A stretch of DNA of 64,000 bases from Telmatactis stephensoni. Its lineage: Eukaryota; Cnidaria; Anthozoa; Actiniaria; Isophelliidae. This document shows, one piece after another, positions 1-10,580 of the stretch. The notes beneath the pieces were generated by a model. It worked only from the letters and a program-made list of their open reading frames with translations. It searched no databases and was not told where the DNA came from. Positions within the stretch are counted from its first letter, which is position 1. Each line of letters starts with the position of its first letter. The stretch covers positions 186,001 to 250,000 of the forward strand of contig JALIZF010001629.1 in assembly GCA_029948255.1 (NCBI GenBank), in the 5' to 3' direction. The position numbers and the translations under genes were made by a program.

Positions 1-404
1 TAAACTGTTCATCCAGCTGGGTAAACAGTCGCACGAAACTCCTGGCTACTCCCCTGATAGACCTGGATTCCCCTCACTCTTTTTGGGAACTTTTACGGAA
101 ACGGGACTTAGGGTAATGGCTACTCAAAATGTAATGAATAACTCAAATAAAGGTTTGGTTGGGAAGAGTGAGAATGCGAACGCGCTTGCGCAAAGGCCGG
201 CAGGCAAAGAGAGAGGTCGAATATATGGATCTGTTTTCTTTTGAATTTCTTTACTCTCCTTCTTTGGCCATAATCTCTCCGATCGAGTAACGTCTTTCAT
301 TTCAGTAAAATGCTACATTTCGACAATTTAAAAGGTTCAGATAAATTAAGCACAATATTTAGGGTCGGCAGTTCCTCCCGCTAGTTAAGCTGGTTACGTT
401 TCCC

Positions 405-617
405 AGGAAGCCGACGGTGCGCTCTTTACCCCTCTCTCCATCAGTGCTCAGTTTTAAGGGTATTTGAAGCTACTTAAAGCGGAATGGAAAGAAGTCGAAA
501 CAAGTGTGACGGAATGGAAAGAAGTCGAAACAAGTGTGACGTGATTGGGAATCGAACTCGGACCTCTCGCTTCAGAAAGCCGCGCACTAACCAACTGAGC
601 TGCACTTGCTCTATGGG
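405..617 (-). mobile_element. tRNA-derived SINE, family A
   Basis: On the minus strand a tRNA-like head shows an A-box-like GCTCAGTTGGTTAG and a B-box-like GAGTTCGATTCC. A body follows that is shared with copies at 12,918-13,145 and 48,490-48,745 (GACTTCTTTCCATTCC, TTTAAATACCCTT, GAGCACTGATGGA). A 30-bp stretch of the body (484-543) is duplicated in tandem in this copy. The conserved body beyond the tRNA part makes a functional tRNA gene unlikely. Confidence 0.75.
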
Positions 618-715
618 TCGAATATCGATCTCTTTTCTTTTGAATTTTTCTTTACTTGCCTTCTTTGGCCATATAATCGCTCCTATCAAGTAACGTCTTC
701 CATTTCCAGGTAGAG

Positions 716-870
716 CATCTACTACATGTACTACACTGACTATAAGTACTACATGTACTATACTTACTACTGATACTACACTACAGGTATAACACCTACT
801 GGTACTATGTATGCTACAGATACTACACTAACTATGGATACTACACCTTCAGCAGATACTACATTAACAA
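716..870. repeat. Degenerate 9-bp CTACANNTA array (copy 1)
   Basis: CTAC words recur with a predominant 9-bp spacing and variable interior bases. The same degenerate repeat recurs at 2868-3000, 5205-5455, 5785-5923 and 9835-10020. Confidence 0.7.
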
Positions 871-1379
871 TACCTTTATTTGAGTTATTCATTACATTTT
901 GAGTAGCCATTACCCTAAGTCCCGTTTCCGTAAAAGTTCCCAAAAAGAGTGAGGGGAATCCAGGTCTATCAGGGGAGTAGCCAGGAGTTTCGTGCGACTG
1001 TTTACCCAGCTGGATGAACAGTTTATACAGTGTATACACAAGCCCAAAATATACCTTTTGCTTGAATTTAAACTTAACTTAAGAAAATAGTGTCTTGATT
1101 AACTTGGGAATTGTTTAGCGGGGCAATTGCAAAACGCATAAAAAACGCACGATATTCGATCGCACATTTAAGAAATATAGAGAAATTAAACAATATCCAT
1201 ATATTAATAATCATGAATATTAATCAATCTCAATATATTTATGAACGAGATCCAAAATAATTAAAAAAGTAAAGGTAAAAACATCAGTATCCGTAGCAAG
1301 ACAATAAGTAGTCAGGATATTCAGGTAAAAAAAGAAAAAGTTGTAGAAAAAGAGCGAAAAAAAGAAAAAAGAAAAAGGA

Positions 1380-1680
1380 TTCGCCCCCGACATGACTCGA
1401 ACCTGTCAGATATGCACCCCCCGGACACAAAGTAGAAATGATTATTTAACTGAAAAATAAAAAAGGAAAAATTAAATTTTGGGACGATTCTCCCGAGACA
1501 TTCAAGGAAGCTGAGACATCGAATCGACTTACGTTACGGATGAAGATTTCGGCCCCATCCACGCTATCCCGGTGCTACATATAACAGTTGACTTAGCCCG
1601 AAGGCCAGGGAGGGAGACGATATCCGGACCCTAATCCATACCTTTAGATATCACCTTAGACCGCTGCGCTACCTAGACAC
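1380..1680 (-). mobile_element. tRNA-derived SINE, family B (dimer-like)
   Basis: The reverse strand carries two tRNA-like blocks with B-box-like GGTTCGAGTC-type sequences, separated by a body containing TTACGGATGAAGATTTCGG. The body is nearly repeated at 51,010-51,040, so both are copies of one family. Promoter boxes are degraded. Confidence 0.6.
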
Positions 1681-1689
1681 TTAATAATT

Positions 1690-2860
1690 TTAATGTCTAA
1701 TTGGGGTAGTCTATTCGGCGAAGTTTCATTATGATGCTAATATGTTTGTCCCAAATCCTTGGGGACATAGAGGAACCAATCAAAATCGAGCATTTTGAAG
1801 AAAGATCAACAAAGTTGCGTTAACAATATGCATTTTAGGTCCATCGAGCTCCTTTGTAACGTGAAGAAGTTATGCTGTATATTAGTATGGATCTTTATTT
1901 TCTACTGCCGGATGAAAGTTTGCAACTGGTAATCACATTTGCTATTTAAGAGTAGTCCTAAAGCAGATCTCGATGATTATCCAGACAAAGGGCGAAGATT
2001 TGAAATGTCAGCAAAGTTAAGTATCTCGTTTACAAATATCTTAACTCAACCGAAAGTTGTACATTTAGAGATTTAATAAACTTTATCACTTAGGGTTTGT
2101 TTCATCAGTCGTATTTTCAAGTCTAGTTGGGTAAGAGGACAAGAAAATCTCGTGAAACCCTAACCCTAATCTGCTGAGTCTCTGCTAGTAGGGAATCCCG
2201 TACTGATAAAGAACCTGTGCCAGCGCCAGAGACACGAGCTTTTAAAGCATATGTCTGTAAGTTTTTCTTATTCAAATTCTTAATAGAAATATCATTGAAA
2301 GTTGTTGAGCCACGTCCCCTAGAATTCCCCTAGCTATGTTCGTGATTGTACACTTGAGCTACACATTTAATTGAGTCAGTTCTTACCCCATTTATTTCCA
2401 CATATATAACACAGGGCACTCGGCGTGGAATCGTATAAGATAATTATTGATCAAAAGGAACAGCGCTAAGCTTGTTAATGATTTTATACATTAAGCAAGC
2501 AAAGTCTTCGTTCTCGAAGTAACTGAAGGAGAGACGTAAAAATAGCCCATATGTGGCGGGGGCACACATTATGGTTTTTATAATGGCGCGCGCATCGTCT
2601 CCGTCTCCTATAATTGAACTGAATGAATCGAGTCTTTCTAATGAAAGAATAAAACTTATAGAGATGAGAAGAGTTGCTATTATTACATTACAAGGTTACA
2701 TTATTCCTGAAGGCCCAGACGCAAGATGTTGATGACAACTTTGATTACAAAAACGTGCACACTTTTACGCCTATTTTTTCAAGTACAAATTATTTAGTCC
2801 TCTCTAGATTCCATTTTTCTGGGAGTCTGTACTCTAACAGACGCACTGATGACGTCAAAC
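1690..2860. other. No gene recognised; AT-rich intergenic DNA
   Basis: I see no convincing open frame, RNA gene or clear repeat architecture in this stretch. Only short chance ORFs are present. Confidence 0.5.
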
Positions 2861-2867
2861 ACCTACT

Positions 2868-3000
2868 ACAGGCACTACACATACTACAGATATAGGTACT
2901 ACATGTACTACACTAACTACTTGTACTATATACTACAGGTATAACACCTACTACAGGTATTACATATACTATAGATACTAGACTACAGGTATACATGTAT
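2868..3000. repeat. Degenerate 9-bp CTACANNTA array (copy 2)
   Basis: Repeated CTACA/CTATA words with a 9-bp period, matching the array at 716-870, including the shared phrase ACTACAGGTATAACACC. Confidence 0.65.
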
Positions 3001-3155
3001 TAAATCAATAAATCAAAATTAACTATATATCGATATTTTTCCGTCTAGTTATTGTTTACAAATAATTTTCATCATGAGTTTTTCACCTCTCTTTTTAATT
3101 TATATATTTATTTTTACAACACTTGATACTAATCTCGCGATCTGATTGGTTGATT

Positions 3156-3460
3156 AGAGTGTGTCAATAAGAGGACAGACACACTGCTGACGCGTTTCAG
3201 CGCGCGCGCTCGTTCTGTTGCCCCGTTTGAAAAGGATTTTTTAACTTTTATCTCAAATAATTGTTGTAAAAAACGAATTGAAGATGGTTTTGAGTTGTCT
3301 GTCCTCTTATTGACACACTCTTGACGTCATAAAATGTTCAAAACTTTAATTTGCAGTGAAACCACTCGCTGCGCTCGTGATTCCACTTGAGTTTTGAACA
3401 TTTTATGACGTCAAGAGTGTGTCAATAAGAGGACAGACGACTCAAAACCATCTTCAATTT
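3156..3460. mobile_element. Palindromic non-autonomous element
   Basis: Arms near 3276-3345 and 3390-3459 are reverse complements (AATTGAAGATGGTTTTGAG against its complement), closing on a short loop with CTCGCTGCGCTCGTG. The arm motif GTGTGTCAATAAGAGGACAG also occurs a third time at 3159-3178, suggesting a nested or partly duplicated foldback MITE. Confidence 0.7.
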
Positions 3461-3769
3461 GTTAAATCTTAATTGATTTTTTTGAATTTTATGTTATACA
3501 CAGCTTCAATGTAAATAAGTGTTCAGCTTTTTGAATCCTGTGTCTAATAAAGTTATTATTATTATTATAGCAGTACAAACGTATGGATGCTAGATAGAAG
3601 CAAGATAGGGCGTATCACGTAACCTATCTGCATAACAGGAAAAAAAATTCTACATAATAAATATTTAAAAAGAATACCATATGAGTCTGTACGTATGGTA
3701 ATTATTAAGAGGGCATTGTTCCTATAAAAAGTCTATTTTAAAAATCGTTACTAACAGTTTGTAATGGTA

Positions 3770-5190
3770 CTAAGAAGTGATTATTTTGAATGTCTTGGCA
3801 ACGTTCAGCGTGCAGCTCAAAACAGCTTTCTGCATTCTCATCAGAATTTCTCTTTGTCTTGTTCCAAAGATGTTTCTCATCTCAATTTCTAGCTCCTTGG
3901 ACCAACCAACCACACAATGTGTGATCTTGTACCCTGGGTGTTGTTTTGTCAGCTCCAGTCGCAGTGGTCCATACTTCTCTGTCTTTTCTGTGTCTTTCTT
4001 GTTGCGATTATCTAACCATGGACAACTCATCTCAACCATGAGTACTTTCTTGCTCTTGTGATCAACGAAGCGCGAATCCACACGGTTAGACCGTACAAAA
4101 GTATGATCAGCATATACCAGTACGTCCCAATATGCTTCTGCATCAGGTGACTTGTAGAGTGGTTCAGGCTTCACCTGTGAAAACCATGGAGGAACTTTAT
4201 CAGCAAGCTTGAGATCTCTAAGCATCTCAAAGAAAAGCACCTTCAGTGCAGCATTGTGTCTTTCTAAGTATTTATACTGTGCTAGGGATGAACAACCAGC
4301 AAGTACATGGGCTAGACTTTCAGTGGCTTTACCACACATTCTGCATGTGATGTTGTTCTTATCTGTAGTTCCAGTCTTAAAGGCCGAGTAGACTTTTGTC
4401 GGAGTGAGCTGTTCGTACAACTCCATTATACCTGCAATGCAGTAGGTAGGAGCACACATCCACTTGCTCAGCCATGCAAAACAGCTTTCTTGACTCAGTT
4501 GATCATCTTGCCATCATTGTTCTCAGTAGATTCCTATTGTTTGATCTTCGATCTTCTTCACGAGCTTTTCATTTACGGCCTTCTTAAGATGTTTCTTAAT
4601 CTGCTGTCCCTTTATCTTTATCTCTGGTGCTTCCAGTGGGCTGCATGATGGTTCAGAGGTATTCAAGTTCAGAAATGTCCCAAGTTCCTCAGCAAATTTG
4701 TTTGCGTCCTTAATGAGTGAGGAGAATCCCTTGTCTGCAGATATTTCTTCAAATTGTTGGACAGTTCTTATCATGGGGTCTGGACTCTCATATAACTTGA
4801 CAGCCGCTTTTATCTTGATCAGCTTATATTCTTGTTCAATAGACCGTAAACCTCGTCCTCCTTTCTCTCTAGGGAGATATAGCACAGCCGTGGAGCTTAG
4901 TGGATGTCTACCTCCGTTTTCACTGATGATCTTCCTTGTCTGTCTGTCTATGTTCCTTAGTTCTGCTAGTGGCCAATGTTGTGTCCACATAGGGTATGTG
5001 AGCACGGGTAAAGCAAACTGGTTGGTTGCGATAACACGATTATAATCAGACAGTGGGCTTGTCCAGATTACTGACAATCTTTTCAAGTACGCCTTAGTTG
5101 CCTCTGTAAGTGCTTGCTTCTCGTCTTGCATAACTGATTCTCTGATTCCTAGGAACTTGTAGTTGGATCCTGACTCAAGGTTCTTATACT
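3770..5190 (-). pseudogene. 5'-truncated non-LTR retrotransposon ORF with zinc knuckle and restriction-like endonuclease
   Basis: Read on the minus strand, the frame starts abruptly near 5190 with YKFLG, which resembles the C-terminal part of a non-LTR reverse transcriptase. It continues through a helical thumb-like region (5131-4526). After two in-frame TGA codons near 4513-4525 the same frame resumes with a CX2CX7HX4C knuckle (CRMCGK...ESLAHVLAGC) and a conserved block with RVDSRF and VEMSCPW. I read this block as the restriction-like endonuclease of R2/NeSL-type elements. Ordinary RT motifs upstream are missing, so this is a 5'-truncated dead copy. Its 5' break abuts a CTACA array at about 5200, which may be the insertion site. 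Family placement is from motif layout, not a search. Confidence 0.8.
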
Positions 5191-5204
5191 ATAGATCAAT
5201 ACCA

Positions 5205-5455
5205 TACAACAGGTGCTACAGATACTACATTGACTACAGTTACTACATGTACTACACTTACTAATGGAACTGCAATACAGATACCACACCTCCTACAGGT
5301 GCTACATATACTACATATACTACGCCTACTACACCCTACTACAGATACTACACTGACTACAGGAACCACATGTACTACACTGACTACAGCTACACTTACT
5401 ACTGGTATTACACTAACTATAGGTACTACAGATACTACTGCTTACCATGCGTGCT
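5205..5455. repeat. Degenerate 9-bp CTACANNTA array (copy 3)
   Basis: About 250 bp of CTACA words spaced 9 bp apart, ending directly at a GTAA microsatellite and flanked on the left by the truncated retrotransposon. Confidence 0.75.
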
Positions 5456-5586
<131 letters not shown>

Positions 5587-5784
5587 ATTCTTTGTTTATG
5601 CACGGTAAAATTCATCAGCGATATAAATAATCTAAATATAAAAATATAATAATAATATTTACAAATGTAAGTCGAAAATCTAAATTTTATCTAAGTTCTA
5701 AGTTAAATCTAATCTAAATATAAAGCTGCTTTCCATGAATGCCGTGCTTAAACGTTGGTAATGAAGTGTTTGAACTGCTTAAGG

Positions 5785-5923
5785 GACTACACCAACTACA
5801 ACCACTACACCTGCTACAAATACTACACTTACTACAAGTACACAGCCTTCCTACTACAGGTGCTACGGGTATACTACACGTACTACAGAAACTACACGTA
5901 CTACACGAACTACAGAAACTACA
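5785..5923. repeat. Degenerate 9-bp CTACANNTA array (copy 4, left half)
   Basis: The array is interrupted by the MULE element at 5933-9825 and continues at 9835-10020, so the transposon landed inside it. Confidence 0.75.
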
Positions 5924-5932
5924 CCTACAAGG

Positions 5933-6054
5933 GGTAACCGGTCGTTCCGCCCGATAGTCGTTCCGCCCGAAGTCACTCCGCCCGAAGTTTAGGTCACTCC
6001 GCCCGATATCTAAGTCGATACGCCCGATGATAGTTTATTTGTAAATACTGTGTT
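5933..6054 (+). repeat. MULE left terminal inverted repeat
   Basis: Contains ACCGGTCGTTCCGCCCGA followed by further TCGTTCCGCCCGA and CACTCCGCCCGA words. It matches the reverse complement of 9705-9825 with scattered mismatches; the outermost 4 bp differ between the two ends. Confidence 0.9.
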
Positions 6055-6194
6055 ACTGTGTTACTATGGAGTAGTTGAAAGTGACATTGTTGTATATGAT
6101 CTTTATATAATAAAAAGAAATGACCAGAAACGATATCGAGTCTTATATTCAGTTTATTCTTGTCAATCAGCACCTGTCGAATGATAATGGTCAA

Positions 6195-6800
6195 CGTTTA
6201 TATCTGTTAAGGATATAAGGGTCAATTTATGAACTCATAGAAGGGATCAATTAATGTTTCAATCTGTAAGACATTTCAAAATACTGTTTTTATTTGACTA
6301 GCTAATCAAAATCATCACCAAAACATGTGGTTACAATACGAATATTATAGGTTTGTTTACAGTCAATCACGGTCACCAAGTCGTTCCACCCGAAAGTTTT
6401 TCGCTTCTAATTACACTCGAAATATCTGTTAAGAGGATTGGGATCAATGTTCTTATTTGAAAGATACTTTAAAATAATGTTCTTATTTATCATTTGAATG
6501 AAAATCATGATCAAAACAAGTGGTTAAATTACAACTTAGATTTGTTTACACTCAACTCGTTGGCGTTGTCAAGTCGTTCCGCCCGAAAGTTTTTCGCTTC
6601 TAATTACACTCGAAATATCTCTTAAGGATTGGGATCAATGTTCCTATTTGAAAGATACTTTAAAATAATGTTCTTATTTATCATTTGAGTTAAAATCATG
6701 ATCAAAACAAGTGGTGAAATTACAATTTAGATTTGTTTACACTCAACTTCTTGGCGTTGTCAAGTCGTTCCGCCCGAAAGTGTTTTGCACTCATAGTGGA
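6195..6800 (+). repeat. MULE subterminal tandem repeats (about 192-bp units)
   Basis: TCGTTCC(A/G)CCCGAAAG occurs at 6381, 6574 and 6765 in units of 193 and 191 bp. The units share CTAATTACACTCGAAATATC and AAGATACTTTAAAATAATG. The first unit is more diverged. Confidence 0.85.
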
Positions 6801-7309
6801 ATATCTGTTATGTTTCTATTTATTTGTTTATGCCCGTAATATATCAATTCAAAAGCTTTTTATTTTCAATTTAAAACACACCTTCAAAATGCAAAGGTAA
6901 GGCAAAAACAAATATTATAGCTTTTTAATGGTAAGTTTGATGAGTGAGCTGCTGTGGCAATTAAGTTCCGCCTAGCGGGAGACCAATGTGGTTAATTGTT
7001 CGAGAAAATTTTCTGCATTGTCAAGTAGTGCTTTTGTTTCAAAGGTGTTTTTTCACAACTTCTATTGTAGTGGTATGATATAGTAATATTAAGGCTGTGT
7101 ATTGTGCTGGAAAATTTGGCGCATTGTTATAGAAATGCTTTTGTTACATAAATGTTTTTACAAGTTCTTTTGTATTGGTATGATCCAATCAACGACTTTA
7201 TTGAATACTAATTGATCCGAGTCAGACCTATAAAAGGGGCACACAAAATCTTCAGAGTCACTGTCTGTAGAACAAATTCAAAGAAATTAAGTTATCATCA
7301 TCGATCAAT

Positions 7310-8839
7310 ATGGAACCAAGTTGTCTGCAATGCAATCTCCCCGTGACATCTCGACAACAAGCAGTGCAGTGTGATGGGTGTAATGGATGGCAACACCGAA
7401 GGTGTGGTACTGGTATAAGCCTGGGCGAATTATTTTTGTCCTTCTTTTTTTAGGTCCTTCTCGAAAAACTGACCGAAAGTCCCTGTCCTGCCCTAGGCAA
7501 GCCAAACCACCTTGCACGTGCTGCCAACAGACTTAGACAAAACCTGAGGCCCGAAGACCCACGAGACCTCGACTTCGAACTGCGTACAGATTGTCTACCC
7601 AAGGACTTTCTGCAAGCTGACCTCACAGTTAAATGCCGACGACATTTCATCTTTGCCACTTCAGAACAGCTTGTGACGCTGAGCAGAGCACGTACGTGGT
7701 ATATGGATGGTACCTTTAAGCTCGTCAGGGAACCGTTCAAGCAGTTGCTGTCAATCAACGCATTCGTCAGATCGGGGGACTGCGCCAAACAAGTTCCTCT
7801 TGTATTTGTGGTAATGTCCGGACGCAAGAAGAGAGATTACAAAAAGGTAATGATACTAATTTATCTTTTTTGGTTTCCTAAATTACAGACAGGGAACATA
7901 AGTATGATAAAAAATTGATATATTTCTTTCATATTCAAAGTCTAATATTCTTGCCTCTTTTCCTCAGGTACTGCAGAAGATCGCAGAAATGTTGCCATGC
8001 ACACCTGCAGTCCAAAAGGTTGTTCTCGACTTTGAAAAGGCGATGTGGTCGGCAGTAAAAGCTGTTTTACCGGACGTACAGGTGATGGGTTGCGTGTTTC
8101 ATTGGAGCCAGGCGGTATGGCGAAAGGTTAGACATGGTGGCTTTATTTAATTCTCATTGTCCCCTGATCATGAGCTAATGAGTTAATGAAAAATTTTCCC
8201 CAATAAAGATTAGCATTCTTATTCTTATTATTGTTATTATTATATCCCCATGATATTTAAATGATCTGTGATTTTATACTAATAATTTTCAAATTTTTGT
8301 GTCAATAGGTGCAAGAGCTTGGACTGGCACTCCCATACAGCCACGACAATGTTACGCACAAGTACATCCGCAGATTGTTGGCTCTACCCTTCATCCCCGC
8401 ACCAGAAATCCAACGTGTGTTTGTAAGGCTGCAGACCCAAGCGACGACTGCACCACTCCAGTCATTGGTGGACTACATCGACACTCAGTGGGTCCAGAGT
8501 ACCACGTTCCCTCCTGAAACATGGAGCGTATACGGACAGGCCATCCGTACAAACAATGACGTCGAAGGATGGCATAATGCCCTAAATCGTCGTGCCTCCG
8601 GAAGAGTCCACCTCCCTTTCTACCTTCTTATTGAACTGCTGAAGAAGGAATCCGAAATTGTCACGATGCAAATGAGGTTGGTGGCAGACCAAAAACTTAA
8701 ACGCATTCAACGGAAGATCTATAGAAATCTGCAGTCCAAGTTGATGACACAATGGGAGGAATACAGCTCGAATAGAAAGACAGTTTTCGATTTGTTGAAG
8801 GCATGCTCATATCTGTACGGTCCTCAGCGTGAGCAGTAG
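7310..8839 (+). CDS. MULE transposase with N-terminal Cys/His finger
   Basis: Transposase that would cut and join the ends of the surrounding element in the nucleus. My model has four exons, 7310-7412, 7497-7846, 7968-8126 and 8309-8839, giving 380 aa. Exon 1 encodes a PHD-like cluster (CLQC, CDGC, WQHRRC). The later exons match the MULE transposase pattern: first Asp in YMDGTFK, second Asp in VLDFEKA, the GCVFHWSQA motif at the end of exon 3, and the catalytic Glu in NNDVEGWHN. Introns 2 and 3 have clean GT/AG sites. The first intron is uncertain; the 7412/7497 junction is chosen because it keeps frame. No stop breaks the model, so the gene may be intact. The stop codon is 8837-8839. Related proteins are often longer, so an upstream exon could be missing. 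Confidence 0.85.
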
Positions 8840-9704
8840 TAGAGTGCTTTATTTACATTTAACCTGTGCTAGCAACAGATTATCAACAGATTCATCTTTG
8901 AACGTAATAACTTAAGATTATTCAGTCTATTACAGTACTTTTATTTCGCAAGTTGACTGAGTTAAAGCACTCTACTGCTATTGTAAATATTGTAAATTTT
9001 ACTTAGTATTGTATATCTGAATAAAATCTAAGATTATTATTACTAAAAAAATTTCTTGTAAACTATCAGACTAGTGAGAAATAAAAATATTGAAGATAAA
9101 TTAACATGTCTGTTTTTACGGGAAAAGACGGGGGTTAGACCTAGTTACGTCACATCTCATATCTGCCGAATTCAATGCAAAAGTCAAATGTTTTGTTTCT
9201 ACTTGTCATCTCATTTGCATAGAATGTACTGCACATGTGAGATGCGACATTGAGCCTTTGTGATGAGAGAAGAGTTGTCTGTTTTTCAAGAAAACAACTT
9301 GTGAAAAGAAGATCATTGTGAATTGGCAATTTTTAGTATTGACTTTTTGAAGTTAAAAATTTTCAGTTCTTGTTTTCTCGGTCGATCGCGCGGTAATTAT
9401 AATTCCGCTTAGGGAATAGAAGCTAGCTTGATAGAGACAACTCATCTCAAATCATTCCATTTTACGTCTGTTTGGTGTTGTTTGAGTATTAAATAAGGTC
9501 CAACTAGTCGTTCTTGAGTTTATATCTGTTAAGATTCATGGATAGAGGTATTTTATTGACAAGAAAAAGTCGTAATTCAAGCGACAATCTCGAGGCTCTC
9601 GCTTTGTTTACATTACGTATCTATGGACGCATCAGTTCATTTATCGCTCCAGATAGAGTCATTCACTCCCCTAAAAACACAATTTTCGATTTCAAATTCA
9701 GTGA

Positions 9705-9825
9705 AACACAGTATTTACAAATAAACTTTCATCGGGCGTATCGACTTAGATATCGGGCGGAACGACCTAAATTTCGGGCGGAGTGGCTTCGGGCGGAACG
9801 ACTCTCGGGCGGAACGACCGGTATT
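9705..9825 (-). repeat. MULE right terminal inverted repeat
   Basis: Reverse complement of 5933-6054, ending GAACGACCGGTATT before the target duplication CCTACAAGG. Confidence 0.9.
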
Positions 9826-9834
9826 CCTACAAGG

Positions 9835-10020
9835 CTACAAGTACTACAGCTACTACGTGTACACTGCCTACTATGGGAACTGCTGTACTAGGGCTACTAC
9901 AGATACTACAGATACTACACCTACTCTTACTACCCTACTACTAGTACAACCCCTGCTACAGACACTACACTTGCTACAAGTGCTACACTAACTACAATCG
10001 CTACATCTACTTTAGGTACA
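9835..10020. repeat. Degenerate 9-bp CTACANNTA array (copy 4, right half)
   Basis: Continuation of the array at 5785-5923 on the other side of the MULE insertion. Confidence 0.7.
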
Positions 10021-10041
10021 CTATTGTATTACGCAGCATTA

Positions 10042-10195
10042 CTAAAGCTCAGGACAATAGAAGTTGTCCTTACTAAGTAAGCTCAGGACAATACAAGTTT
10101 TCCTTACTAAGTATAGTTTGTCAGAACACTACGCGACGGACTATGATATGCCCTTATAAACCTCAGGACATTAGAAGTCGTCCTTACATGGAGTC
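10042..10195. repeat. Short hairpin-forming repeats around AGGACAATAGAAGTTGTCCT
   Basis: Two adjacent units of about 34 bp (from 10045 and 10079), and a diverged third near 10160, each contain an imperfect inverted repeat AGGACAATnnAAGTTGTCCT. Function unknown. Confidence 0.6.
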
Positions 10196-10410
10196 GTTAC
10201 CGGAAGTACGAAGTATATAATTATATTTTTCCTTCAAATTAGATTTTTATACGCGGAAACTCACCTACAACTAAGAAAAATGACTGATTTTTTTCTTTCG
10301 TGATTTTTTTAAATGTAGCAGGACTCCACAGTGAATCAGTGAATCAATCTTCATAAATCCTTTGTTGGTGATCTAATTCGTGACGGTTGCCCTTCTTAGA
10401 CAGTGTTGAT

Positions 10411-10473
10411 AGTTGTTTCTGTTGTTGTTGTTGATGATGATGATGATGATGATGATGATGTTTGTTGTTGTTG
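10411..10473. repeat. GTT/GAT trinucleotide repeats upstream of NPHP4
   Basis: Runs of GTT, then about nine GAT, then GTT, about 110-170 bp before the NPHP4 ATG, so probably in the promoter or 5' UTR. No TATA box is evident nearby. Confidence 0.85.
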
Positions 10474-10580
10474 TTTGAAGATTTTTTTCCAGTTTGTTGG
10501 GCTTCCTGTGTAAACACTCGAACGAGGCTATGCTTTGGGCGCCATGATTTGCAAGTTCAACACCAAAACTAAACAACTCA

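Larger units (their letters stand above)
1..1025. repeat. Perfect 154-bp inverted repeat pair (arms 1-154 and 872-1025)
   Basis: Bases 1-154 are the exact reverse complement of 872-1025, with about 717 bp between the arms. The spacer contains a minus-strand tRNA-derived SINE and a CTACA-type array. Identity over the whole arm implies a recent duplication, a young transposon with long TIRs, or an assembly artefact. The left arm starts at the window edge, so its true outer boundary is unknown. No transposase reading frame lies between the arms. Confidence 0.85.
5933..9825 (+). mobile_element. Complete MULE (Mutator-like) DNA transposon
   Basis: The 3.9-kb element is flanked by the direct repeat CCTACAAGG at 5924-5932 and 9826-9834, a 9-bp target duplication typical of Mutator-like elements. 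TIRs of about 121 bp (5933-6054 and 9705-9825) are near-identical inverted copies, each made of four to five runs of a TCGTTCCGCCCGA-like word. Three subterminal repeats about 192 bp apart follow on the left. A spliced transposase gene with an intact DDE triad lies inside at 7310-8839. All parts expected of an autonomous element are present; whether it is active cannot be judged. Confidence 0.9.

Noticed and set aside
545..617. Possible tRNA gene on the minus strand
   Set aside because: A- and B-box-like sequences are present, but a SINE body shared with two other loci follows and a proper acceptor stem is not evident.
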